A DNA stretch of 64,000 nucleotides from Branchiibius hedensis (GTDB taxonomy: Bacteria; Actinomycetota; Actinomycetes; Actinomycetales; Dermatophilaceae), in NCBI RefSeq assembly GCF_900108585.1, contig NZ_UESZ01000001.1:1736001-1800000 (forward strand). The letters are read 5' to 3'. The position numbers were made by a program, and so were the translations under genes. Shown here in pieces: positions 26,459-34,661 of the stretch. The number at the start of each line of letters is the position of its first letter. The first letter of the stretch is position 1. The notes under the pieces are model-generated. The model saw only the letters and a list, made by a program, of their open reading frames with translations. It did no database searches and was not told the DNA's origin.

Positions 26459-29400
26459 CTACATCCGGATCAGCCGCACCTCGTGCGCAACCTCAAAGCC
26501 TTTGGTAGACAGGTCGATCGCTTCGCCTGGCTCCATGTCCGTCCACAACCGACTGACCCGGGTCATCTCGTCACGAGTGACGACCCGACCGAACCGCAGA
26601 CGCATTCGGCGGCGCAGCGTGACCGTCGAGTCGACCATTTCGGCGTCGAGCTCCAGCACTGTGTCTGCCGCGGTCATGGTGACCGTGCCGGCGTTGCCTG
26701 CGATCGTCGGCCGTGGAGCCAGTTCGATCGGTCGGCGAAGCGCCTGCCACGGCGGCAACTGGTCCCTGGCGGGGTCGTCGAAGTCGGCCAGCCAGAAGTT
26801 GGCGCCGACCATTTCCACCTGCGAGTCTTCGATGATCTCGTCGTCGGTTTCACCATCGACGTCGTCGTTGTCGTCCTTGCGCATCGTGACGACTTTGACC
26901 CGTCCGCGCATGGCGATGATGTCGCCGGGCACCGGGTGCCTTCCACCACTAGCTGCGGTGGCAACCGCCAGCCGGTTCGGCCAGATCACACCGGTGATCG
27001 CGCCGGTCGATCCTTCCAGCGTGAAGTTGGCCCGCATGCCGCCGTTTCGCGCGGGCCGCTCGACCCATTCGGACACGACCGCCTTCGTGACGACGTTCGC
27101 GGCCGGACGCAGGCCCGCAACCGGGACGCACGGGCTCTGGTCGCCGGTCGGGTTCCATTCACGGACGTGCGTTTGCATGACGGTCAGCGGGTGCGTTCCG
27201 ATGACGACCCCGAGCCGGGCTCGTTCACGCTCCGCTCGCTCGGTCGTGGAGAACTCGATGTCCGGCACCGGCACGTCGAAATCGTCGCCCGCTACATCGG
27301 CACCGAACGCGCGAACGACGGCCAGCATGCCCATCCGCGGGTGGCCGAGACCGTCGAGTGCGCCGGCGTCAATGAGTCCTTCGATCACGTTGATCGGCAG
27401 CTTGCGTCCATCGGCAGCCTTGGCTCGGGCGACGACGTCGCCCAGCGACGTGAAAGGACCGTCGCAGTCTCGGGCTGCCAGCAGGGCGGCAGCGTTGTCC
27501 TTGACACCCACGATCTCCGACAGACCGATCCGGATCGTTCGTTCGTCAACGGCAGCAGTGTCCAACCCGCCGCCCAATAGGTCAGGCCCGAGCACCGAGA
27601 TACCGCTGTGACGGATCGAGTGCAGCACCGGCAATCGGTCGGAGTCCTTCTCGGTTACGGCCAACTGCGCGGCGGCGTAGTGCGCCGGCCAGTTGGCTTT
27701 CAGGAACGCCGTCTGGTAGGCGATGTAGGCGTACGGCGCCGAGTGCGAGCGGTTGAACAAATACTCTGCCGAAGCTGAGAATGTCGTCCACAAAGCGTCA
27801 AGAGTTTTGCGGGAGAATCGGATTGAAGCTTCGGTATCTTTGTCCGGATCGTCCACGGTCACAGCCAGACCGCCCGCGATGAACTCGTCGTACAGCGCGT
27901 CCATCTCCTCTTTCAGCTTCTTAGAGAACGCCTTGCGCAGCCGGTTACGGCGGCCAGGGCCAAAGCCGGACACAGCCCGCGACAAGGCCATCAGGTCTTC
28001 CTGGACCACGATCAACCCCATCGACCCGTCCAGGACGCTCGTCAACGCGGCCTGCTCTGCTGGGTCGGAGGTCAGGTAGTCGTAGGTGGCTGGTTCGTCC
28101 CCGCGCTTACGCGCCACGTACCGCTCGTGCATGCCCGCTCTCATCGGCCCGGGACGGTACAACGCCACCGCATCGGAGAGTTCGGAAAGACTCTGCGGTG
28201 CAATGCCTTTCACCAGCTTCGTCATGCCTGAGCTGGACACCTGGAACAAGCCGGCAGTGTCACCGGCGGCCAACAGATCCCATGCGGCTTTGGCCCGAGG
28301 GTCGCTCGCGCCATCCATCGGAAGGTGCCCGTAGCGGGTGTCGACGATCTCACCAGTTGCTGCCTGGATCATCTTTGTGCACCCGGCAATGACGTCGAGG
28401 TTTTTCAGTGCCAGTCGGTCGAACTTCACGAAGCCGACCGACTCCAGTTCGCCCGCCTCCCATGTAGTCACCCACTGGCCGGTCTTGGAGTCCACACGCA
28501 TCGGGATCAGGTCGTCCAGGGGCTCGTCACACAGCACGATGCCGCAGGCGTGGATGCCGGGGCTGGCCTTGACGCCCTCCAGCGGCAGGCACTGCTGGAT
28601 GACAGCGGCCGCCTTGGGGTCCGCTCCCACCAGGTCGCGCAGTGCGGCACCATCGGCGTGGGTGGGGTCCATCAATACAGCCAGGCCCTTATTGATCTTC
28701 GGGATCGCCTCCGACAGCCTCTCCCCCAGGCTCGGGTCTCCGCCCAGCCGGGTCATGTCGCGCACCAGCGACTTAGCCTTCTTGGTGCCGTAGGTGCCGA
28801 TCTGCGCAACGTGCCTCTCGCCCCAGACTTCCTGTAGATGCGCGACGACATCCCCGACCAACTCCTGAGGGAAGTCCAGGTCGATGTCCGGCATGCCCTT
28901 GCGGGTCACGTCCAGGAATCGCTCGAACAACAAGCCGTGCTCGATCGGGTCAACGTCGGTGATGGTCAGGCAGAACGCCACCATGCTTCCGGCAGCCGAC
29001 CCGCGACCGGGGCCGAGGTTGTGGCCTTGCGAACGCACCCAGTGCGCCAACTCGGTGAGGATCAGGAAGTAGTCGGCGAACCCGAATCCAGAAATGACGC
29101 CGAGCTCGAAGTCGATGCGCTCGGTCACCTCGGACGGGATGGTTTCCCCGAAGCGCTGCTTGGCGCCGTCGAGCACGTACAGCCGCAGCAGCGTGTCCTG
29201 CGGACTGGGGTCACCGCGGCGTTCGCTGGCCCGCTGGATCTTGGCCGGCACCGGAAACTTCGGCAGCCGCATCCGGCTGGTCGGCAGGAACGCCGACAGA
29301 GTGTCTTCGACCTGCTCGGCGATGGCCAGAGAGTTCGCAACGACATCCTGGCCGCCAATCCGGTCAGGAAACACCTGGCGCATTTGAGCACCAGTGCGCA

Positions 29401-31306
29401 GCCAGTAGCCGGTGCCGTTGAACCGGAAACGGTCCGGGTCGTCGAACGACTTGTTGACCCCGACGGCCAGTAGTCGGTCGTGGTCGGCCTGCTCGTGCTC
29501 GTGGGTGAAATGGGCGTCGTTAGTGGCGACCATGCGCAACCCGAAGTGCGCGGCGATCGCGGTCAGGTTGTCCATCACGGCCCGTTGAGCGGGAATGCCG
29601 TGGTCCATGACTTCCACGAACAACCGGTCCTTGTCGCCGCCGACGCACGCCAGCAGCCGTTCGGTCTCGGCGATGCCGCGGGCCAGGGCATCGTCGGGGT
29701 TGTCCAGCATCGCGGCGATCACCGGGCCACCCAAGCAGCCGGTGCCCAAGATCAGGCCGTCGCTGTGTTGCGCCATCAGGTCGTAGTCCATCCGCGGCTG
29801 GTACCACACCGTTTTCGCGGCCTCATTGGACAGCGTCACCAGGTTCGTCCAGCCGATTCGACTCGCGGCCAGCATCGTCAGGTGGTGGTAGCGCCGCACC
29901 TTGGAGCCCTCGAAGCCGGACTCTGACGTGGCGGTGTTCTGCTCGAACCGGGAGCCAATGGCCAGGTAGCCCTCGCAATTATGGAGAACGAAATCTGAGA
30001 CGTATGAATTGTCTTCTTCCACCTCAAAGTTGAAGACATCGTCTTCGATCCGGATCTCGTCTACCCGAGCCACCGGACGGTAGCTGAAGCTCTCATCGTG
30101 CTTCCCGTAGGGGTAACTCCTTAGTGGGTTGTACGGAACTTGGTAGATGTCCTGGAATGGCGCTCGGGACTTGCGTCCGACGTGGGGGAAGAACCCCTCG
30201 TCCGCCAAGAGCGCGCGCAGCCCCCACGCGAGGTGCGGAGAGGTAGTTCGGAGGTCGGCACGGTTGTTGGTGTTGCTTGGGAGACCCACGGTTCGACCGT
30301 CTCCGTCGAGCAGCCCCCGTACGAAAGATCGTTTTACATCGAGCGGTGCCGTCATGATTCCAGCAGGTACCGTTTTGGATGAAGCTCCGCGCTTCACGGT
30401 GTCGGCAAGCAGGAGTGCGATGGGGAGGCAATTGAACTCGGCGTTGATCGTGCGTTCACGATAGCCACCCCGGGGACGGCTAATGAGTTGAGCACCGAAC
30501 CGGTTTGCGACGCGAGCAATCCGATCCACGATGAATTGTTCGCTGATGTGGTGCGTTGTCCCGATCCGTCCGTTTGGTTCGCCTTGCCTGACGCCCAGGT
30601 GCCCCTCAGCGGCATACACACCCATGAGGTATGCCAGATCCGAGTCGATCTCAAGCATGCGAGGTACCGGCCACTCACAGGGAGCGTGCTGACGCCGATA
30701 GGACTTCACGGCGTTTGGTCGGAATGACCAACCGTCAGACGCGAGCAGGACTGTCGCCATGTCGATGATGTACGTCTTCTGCTCTAGTTTTGGCAGGCAC
30801 ACCCAGGAGTTCCACGCGGAGGCGCCTTCGCGTTTGCCGGGCCTGCCGGCAACAATCTCACCAGGCTTCGTCCAATCGACTCGTCCGTCGCGCGTGCGGA
30901 TAAGGATCGGATGCTCCTCGGTCAGCGTCAGCGTGCGGGAGTACCGACCCGACAGGTGCATCCTGAATCCGCGGCCTTCGTAGCGGCGCGTCATTGTCCG
31001 CACTACTGGACGGAAGCGTCCGCGGTGCGTGAGCACGAGGTCCCCTACCTCCACATCCTCCACCGCCTTCACGCCGGCCGACGTGTAGATCTCCTGACCT
31101 CGCAGGAGGCAGCCGCCTATTGCCTTTAGCCCGAACTCATCGGCCGCCCTGGCCAAGGCCATCGTGCCGCCGAGAGAACCGTGGTCGGTCACGGCGATCG
31201 CACGCTGACCGTCCGCGGCGGCCGCAGCAACCATCTCCCGTGCCCGTTGCAAGCCGTCCAAAGGCGAGTGCTCGGTGTGATTGTGGAGGTGTACGAAATC
31301 GGCCAT
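26459..31306 (-). CDS. dnaE: DNA polymerase III alpha subunit (DnaE-type) with intein
   Basis: The 1615-residue product begins with a PHP domain (FVHLHNHTEHSPLDG, AVTDHGSLGG) that is interrupted after KAIGG by a 378-residue intein. Without it the protein is 1237 residues, a normal DnaE length. GRGSAAGSMVAFCL and MPDIDLDFPQE hold the nucleotide-binding and catalytic Asp blocks. HhH (VIEGLIDAGALDGLG) and OB-fold regions follow, and the C-terminal 100 residues are less conserved. It would be the replicase of the element or a DnaE2-like repair polymerase; no imuA/imuB partners are seen. ATG 31306 follows a start-associated box. Confidence 0.93.
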   Translation of the reverse strand: MADFVHLHNHTEHSPLDGLQRAREMVAAAAADGQRAIAVTDHGSLGGTMALARAADEFGLKAIGGCLLRGQEIYTSAGVKAVEDVEVGDLVLTHRGRFRPVVRTMTRRYEGRGFRMHLSGRYSRTLTLTEEHPILIRTRDGRVDWTKPGEIVAGRPGKREGASAWNSWVCLPKLEQKTYIIDMATVLLASDGWSFRPNAVKSYRRQHAPCEWPVPRMLEIDSDLAYLMGVYAAEGHLGVRQGEPNGRIGTTHHISEQFIVDRIARVANRFGAQLISRPRGGYRERTINAEFNCLPIALLLADTVKRGASSKTVPAGIMTAPLDVKRSFVRGLLDGDGRTVGLPSNTNNRADLRTTSPHLAWGLRALLADEGFFPHVGRKSRAPFQDIYQVPYNPLRSYPYGKHDESFSYRPVARVDEIRIEDDVFNFEVEEDNSYVSDFVLHNCEGYLAIGSRFEQNTATSESGFEGSKVRRYHHLTMLAASRIGWTNLVTLSNEAAKTVWYQPRMDYDLMAQHSDGLILGTGCLGGPVIAAMLDNPDDALARGIAETERLLACVGGDKDRLFVEVMDHGIPAQRAVMDNLTAIAAHFGLRMVATNDAHFTHEHEQADHDRLLAVGVNKSFDDPDRFRFNGTGYWLRTGAQMRQVFPDRIGGQDVVANSLAIAEQVEDTLSAFLPTSRMRLPKFPVPAKIQRASERRGDPSPQDTLLRLYVLDGAKQRFGETIPSEVTERIDFELGVISGFGFADYFLILTELAHWVRSQGHNLGPGRGSAAGSMVAFCLTITDVDPIEHGLLFERFLDVTRKGMPDIDLDFPQELVGDVVAHLQEVWGERHVAQIGTYGTKKAKSLVRDMTRLGGDPSLGERLSEAIPKINKGLAVLMDPTHADGAALRDLVGADPKAAAVIQQCLPLEGVKASPGIHACGIVLCDEPLDDLIPMRVDSKTGQWVTTWEAGELESVGFVKFDRLALKNLDVIAGCTKMIQAATGEIVDTRYGHLPMDGASDPRAKAAWDLLAAGDTAGLFQVSSSGMTKLVKGIAPQSLSELSDAVALYRPGPMRAGMHERYVARKRGDEPATYDYLTSDPAEQAALTSVLDGSMGLIVVQEDLMALSRAVSGFGPGRRNRLRKAFSKKLKEEMDALYDEFIAGGLAVTVDDPDKDTEASIRFSRKTLDALWTTFSASAEYLFNRSHSAPYAYIAYQTAFLKANWPAHYAAAQLAVTEKDSDRLPVLHSIRHSGISVLGPDLLGGGLDTAAVDERTIRIGLSEIVGVKDNAAALLAARDCDGPFTSLGDVVARAKAADGRKLPINVIEGLIDAGALDGLGHPRMGMLAVVRAFGADVAGDDFDVPVPDIEFSTTERAERERARLGVVIGTHPLTVMQTHVREWNPTGDQSPCVPVAGLRPAANVVTKAVVSEWVERPARNGGMRANFTLEGSTGAITGVIWPNRLAVATAASGGRHPVPGDIIAMRGRVKVVTMRKDDNDDVDGETDDEIIEDSQVEMVGANFWLADFDDPARDQLPPWQALRRPIELAPRPTIAGNAGTVTMTAADTVLELDAEMVDSTVTLRRRMRLRFGRVVTRDEMTRVSRLWTDMEPGEAIDLSTKGFEVAHEVRLIRM
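29978..31111 (-). other. Intein in DnaE with LAGLIDADG homing endonuclease
   Basis: The intein spans residues 66-443. It starts with Cys (CLLRGQEIYTSAG, block A) and has the block B His (TLTEEHPILI). Two DOD endonuclease helices are present (LAYLMGVYAAEGHL and VKRSFVRGLLDGDGR). It ends FVLHN before Cys444 of the C-extein. The exteins rejoin as KAIGG-CEGYLAIG, a perfect PHP-domain strand. All splicing residues look intact, so it should be active. Confidence 0.9.
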
Positions 31307-31312
31307 GGGCTT

Positions 31313-31322
31313 ACGGTGCGAC
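31313..31322 (-). promoter_or_regulatory. CGTCGCACCGT start-associated box, dnaE
   Basis: The box is followed by aagccc and ATG 31306. Confidence 0.6.
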
Positions 31323-31333
31323 GCCTGTCGTCG

Positions 31334-32209
31334 TTAGCTGGCGGCGAACTCGGACAGGCCGGTTTCGCGGCGCACCCGCTCGAACTGCGCTAGAAGGTCG
31401 TTCTCGATCGGCTCTCCAGCGTCGACCATGTCGGCGAAAATCGCGGACAGAGCGAACACAGGCGAACCTGCGTCTGACAGCCCTCCGGTGTATGAATCCA
31501 AGCGTCCACGGATCTGCTCGATGCGGGTGTTCAATGCCTCGTCTCCGCACGTCGCCCAGACGCCGAGGGTGAGCATCATCTCGACCATCTCGGCTTGCTC
31601 GTCAGGATCGACTCCATCGCCGGTGAGTGTCTCGTTGCACATCGCCAGCAACTGTCGCGCGGCTTTGGTGCGAGCGACGACCTCCAACGGCTCCAGGCTG
31701 GCAATGGCGGCTTCCAACGACCACTCGGGGGCATCTTGGACGAAGATCAGTTCGTCCAGGTCGAACTCGTCCAGTTGCTGATCGGCGCCTCCAGCCAGCC
31801 ACGCGGAAAGGCGTTGGGCGTCGTCGGGGTTGACTGGGTCGATCCCTAGGTGCGTCAGAACGTCGAACCAGGACCCGGACACCTGGTCGTACAGGCCGGA
31901 CTCTTGGAGTTCAAGACCTACACGCAACACCCAGCCGTTGTCGGGTTCAACGTCGCCGCCGTTGGTCAACGGCCGCTTCAACCGTTCCGGCAGCCAGGCC
32001 ATCGGGTGCCACAAAAGTTCGGGTGCGAAATCCCGTGGGCTCCACCCTGCTGGCGGCAGCGGCAACCCGATCAACGGGCTCGCCATCAAGAACGGGGCCG
32101 GGACGCTGATAGCGCTGGCGAAGTCATCGAAGGCGACGACGTAGTCGACGACATTGCTGGGCAGAATCAACGATGTGCCCGGACTAAGCCCAGGGCGCCT
32201 CTGGTGCAT
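31334..32209 (-). CDS. Hypothetical acidic protein, 291 aa
   Basis: ATG 32209 gives a soluble, acidic, mostly helical protein. The N-terminal third has hydrophobic and Pro-rich segments (PAPFLMASPLIGLPLPPAGW). The middle and end are rich in Asp, Glu and Leu (QQLDEFDLDELIFV, NDLLAQFERVRRETG). I recognise no domain. It is the first gene of the leftward arm, next to the putative origin and just upstream of dnaE, so a role in replication initiation or control is possible. Unlike dnaE it lacks the start-associated box. Confidence 0.6.
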   Translation of the reverse strand: MHQRRPGLSPGTSLILPSNVVDYVVAFDDFASAISVPAPFLMASPLIGLPLPPAGWSPRDFAPELLWHPMAWLPERLKRPLTNGGDVEPDNGWVLRVGLELQESGLYDQVSGSWFDVLTHLGIDPVNPDDAQRLSAWLAGGADQQLDEFDLDELIFVQDAPEWSLEAAIASLEPLEVVARTKAARQLLAMCNETLTGDGVDPDEQAEMVEMMLTLGVWATCGDEALNTRIEQIRGRLDSYTGGLSDAGSPVFALSAIFADMVDAGEPIENDLLAQFERVRRETGLSEFAAS

Positions 32210-32365
32210 GGCGAGGGTGCCTTTCGGTGAAGGACGAAGACGAGAGTCTGTTCACTCACCAACATGGGCCACTGGCTGCGAGCCAGGGTCGGTTTAGTTC
32301 TCGGTGCCAGTTCGTGTCGGCTGGTTGCGCGGCTGCCAATAGTTCCGGATCGTGGAATGTTGGAG

Positions 32366-32407
32366 GGGGATACCCCTCGCGCGTACGCGCGCGTAGGGGT
32401 CTGACCC
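32366..32407 (+). repeat. 42-bp CG-rich quasi-palindrome, copy 1
   Basis: The outer parts are GGGGATACCCCT and AGGGGTCTGACCC, with a CG-alternating centre. Copy 2 is its reverse complement with one difference. Confidence 0.8.
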
Positions 32408-32851
32408 TGCCCCTGGTGTCGCGAAAACGGGGATGGGTGGGTGTTCTGGCTGCATCCGCCACCACTTGACCACGCGTGTGGTCAGACTATTCAGCGACGT
32501 TTGCGCAGGTCAGAGGTGGTTCGAGGGTCAAAAAACGGCAATCTGGCCACATGGCCACGCCCGCAACAACCCCATAAGGGGATTTGGATATATATATCTC
32601 CCCGGAAGTAATGTATGCGAATCCTCATAAGGGGGTATATACGGTGTGGTCAAGTGGTCAGATCAGTAAAAAGTAGTAGTAAGTAGTAGTAGTAGAGGGC
32701 TCTGACCTGCGGTTTTGTGTTTCGAGGTTCCGCCGAAATCTGACCACACGGTGTGGCCAGTTGCAGCCAGTTGCAGCCAGAAACGGTGATGTTTCCCGGA
32801 ATGACGCGGTTTCCTAAGGTCTCGGTTGCGGTTTTGGCGACGCGATGGGTA

Positions 32852-32893
32852 GGGTCAGACCCCTACGCGCGCGTGCGCGCGAGGGGTATCCCC
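32852..32893 (-). repeat. 42-bp CG-rich quasi-palindrome, copy 2
   Basis: It matches copy 1 at 41 of 42 positions in inverted orientation, 444 bases away. Confidence 0.8.
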
Positions 32894-32961
32894 CTTCGAT
32901 CCGGTCCAGGTTAGGTTCTCCTGGCGGGGCTGCGAGCAACGTTTTCGGAAAAAGATGCGTA

Positions 32962-33003
32962 GGGTCATACCCCTCGCGCGCGTGTACGCGAGGGGGTCGA
33001 CCC
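32962..33003 (-). repeat. 42-bp CG-rich quasi-palindrome, copy 3
   Basis: This copy has GGGTCATACCCCT on one side and AGGGGGTCGACCC on the other, so both outer flanks carry GGGTC/GACCC. The centre is CG-alternating but differs from copies 1 and 2. Confidence 0.75.
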
Positions 33004-33060
33004 TTTTATTTTCGATTTCAACTATCTGCGGGGTCGGGTGCCGGGCTCGTGACCGGTGAA

Positions 33061-33103
33061 GAGTCACACCCCTCGCGCGCGCACGCGCGTAGGGGTCTGA
33101 CCC
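33061..33103 (+). repeat. 42-bp CG-rich quasi-palindrome, copy 4
   Basis: It ends with CGTAGGGGTCTGACCC exactly like copy 1 and begins GAGTCACACCCCT. It ends 62 bases before the first rightward gene. Confidence 0.75.
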
Positions 33104-33165
33104 TGTCAACCTCGCGTCATGTTTCCTCAGCCCTGACCTCGCGAACATGGCCCATGTAAATCAAC

Positions 33166-34602
33166 GTGGGCTTGTTGATCTCCGGTGATGGCTTGACGGC
33201 GATGGATCGGCTGCGTCAGCTCGGCGTACAACCAGACCTGATCTACGCCGACCCGCCGTTCGGCACCGGCCGACACCAAGGCGACTACGCCGACCCGGCT
33301 GGGCAGGCGTGGCAGACCATGATCAACCGGCTCATCGCTGGCGCGTTCGAGATCCTGCCCGAACACGGCAGCCTGTGGTTGCACCTGGGCGTCGGAGACG
33401 GAAACCGGTCGATGCTCCGATACGCCGAACAGTCCGCCCTGAGGGTGTTCGGGTCGGCCGCGCACCGGAGCACTATCTGGTGGCAACGCACCGGGTCGGC
33501 TCCCGTGGCCAACACCGGCTTCCGGGAACAACACGACCCCATCCTGGTGCTGGCCAAGTCGCCAGCTTTCACCGTGCGTCGTCCGCCGCGCACCGATGAC
33601 GAAAACACCTGGTTCAAGTCTTGGGACGGAGACCCTGTCCCATGGAGTTCAGGTGACTTGACCGGGCCACGCGGTGACCGGCACCCCGACCTGGTGTACG
33701 GGATCCAGTCACCCTTCACCGCAACCGTGCACTACCCGGGTCCGGGACGGCACTGGGTCTACAACCGCACCGAAATGACGGCCCGGCTGGCCGCGTGGGG
33801 GGTCTATCTCCCGCAGCATCTGCCCGACGCCGAGACTCGCCGCCGCATCGTCGGCTCCGACGTCGGTGACAGTCCTGCACTGATGCTGACCGGCGGGCTG
33901 GCGCAGGCACAGCGTCAAGCCACCGCACGGATGGCTGCGGGCACCTGGCCGGAGGTCTTTTTCGGACGAACCGGGGGCGGCCGTCCGCGCCGCAAAGTCC
34001 CGTTGCCGGCCACAGGCGCTGCGCCCGCCAGCGTGTGGGACGCCCGTTTCGCCGGAACCGTCCGCGACGCTCGCGACGAAGTCCAGCGCGCCACCGGCGC
34101 TCGGTTCACCACCCCGAAGCCCGAGGCACTCCTCACCAGGATCATCCAGATCGCCACCGACCCCGACCACCTGGTGTTCGACCCGTTCGCCGGGTCCGGT
34201 GTCACCGCCGCCGTCGCGCACAAGCTGGGCCGAGCCTGGATCACCTGCGAGTCGTGGCAACCGACGATTGACCAGGTGACGCTTCCCCGCCTCACGTTCG
34301 CCTGTGGTGGCAATGCCCCGCATATGACGACGACATTGGTCGAGCCGTTGCCCCACAAGATGCTTTCCGATGCACCGAAGCAGGCGGCAGCAACGTTGGC
34401 GGCACTCAGCGCCCGCCTCGACGTCGACCCGGCCATCGTCCGGCGTATCCGTGCCCAGCTCGCCGCAATAGCCAAAACCCAGCAGGTTGCTCATCCGGTG
34501 CCCGACGAAGAAGTCGTCGTGGCGGAGCTTGACGACCTGCAGGAGCGGCTGCTCGCCAAATACGTCCACACTGGCTCGTCGCCGTCCTGCGGAGCGCACT
34601 GA
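33166..34602 (+). CDS. Site-specific DNA methyltransferase, beta class (N6-adenine/N4-cytosine)
   Basis: Motif IV comes first (LIYADPPFGTG, about residues 25-35) and motif I near residue 340 (LVFDPFAGSGVTAAVAHKLGRAW). This is the beta-class order used by type III Mod and many phage orphan methylases. The middle holds the target recognition region. About 130 residues after motif I are an unusual helical extension. No matching endonuclease lies beside it, so it is probably an orphan protecting the element's DNA. GTG 33166 is the only early start; no good Shine-Dalgarno is seen. Its stop overlaps an ATG of the next frame (TGATG). Confidence 0.85.
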   Translation: MGLLISGDGLTAMDRLRQLGVQPDLIYADPPFGTGRHQGDYADPAGQAWQTMINRLIAGAFEILPEHGSLWLHLGVGDGNRSMLRYAEQSALRVFGSAAHRSTIWWQRTGSAPVANTGFREQHDPILVLAKSPAFTVRRPPRTDDENTWFKSWDGDPVPWSSGDLTGPRGDRHPDLVYGIQSPFTATVHYPGPGRHWVYNRTEMTARLAAWGVYLPQHLPDAETRRRIVGSDVGDSPALMLTGGLAQAQRQATARMAAGTWPEVFFGRTGGGRPRRKVPLPATGAAPASVWDARFAGTVRDARDEVQRATGARFTTPKPEALLTRIIQIATDPDHLVFDPFAGSGVTAAVAHKLGRAWITCESWQPTIDQVTLPRLTFACGGNAPHMTTTLVEPLPHKMLSDAPKQAAATLAALSARLDVDPAIVRRIRAQLAAIAKTQQVAHPVPDEEVVVAELDDLQERLLAKYVHTGSSPSCGAH

Positions 34603-34645
34603 TGGGCGGCTTGCGCGAGCGAGGAAAACTCGACGCCTGCGATGC

Positions 34646-34655
34646 GTCGCACCGT
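34646..34655 (+). promoter_or_regulatory. CGTCGCACCGT start-associated box, 34662 gene
   Basis: The box is followed by ccaggg and GTG 34662. It lies inside the longer open frame and argues for the shorter start. Confidence 0.55.
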
Positions 34656-34661
34656 CCAGGG

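Larger units (their letters stand above)
32210..33165. other. Gene-free control region between divergent arms; putative replication or transfer origin
   Basis: No convincing gene exists here. The region contains four 42-bp quasi-palindromes and several TGGTCA/TGACCA boxes: the inverted pair at 32467-32484, the direct pair at 32647-32660, and the inverted pair at 32741-32759. It also has tandem TTGCAGCCAG at 32761-32780, an AGTAGT tract at about 32672-32696, and AT-rich stretches at 32585-32600 and 32634-32641. CATAAGGGG occurs twice (32573-32581 and 32625-32633). All genes to its left run left and most to its right run right. Iterons, palindromes and an AT-rich part together suggest an origin with its initiator sites. 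No initiator gene is recognised. Confidence 0.55.

Noticed and set aside
32672-32696. AGTAGT tract as a possible CRISPR or minisatellite
   Set aside because: It is a simple trinucleotide run without spacers; no CRISPR array or cas gene is present in the window.
34602-34661. ATG 34602 as start of the methylase-like gene, overlapping the previous stop
   Set aside because: The start-associated box points to GTG 34662, and the 20 extra residues show no conserved feature. Coupled translation from 34602 cannot be excluded.
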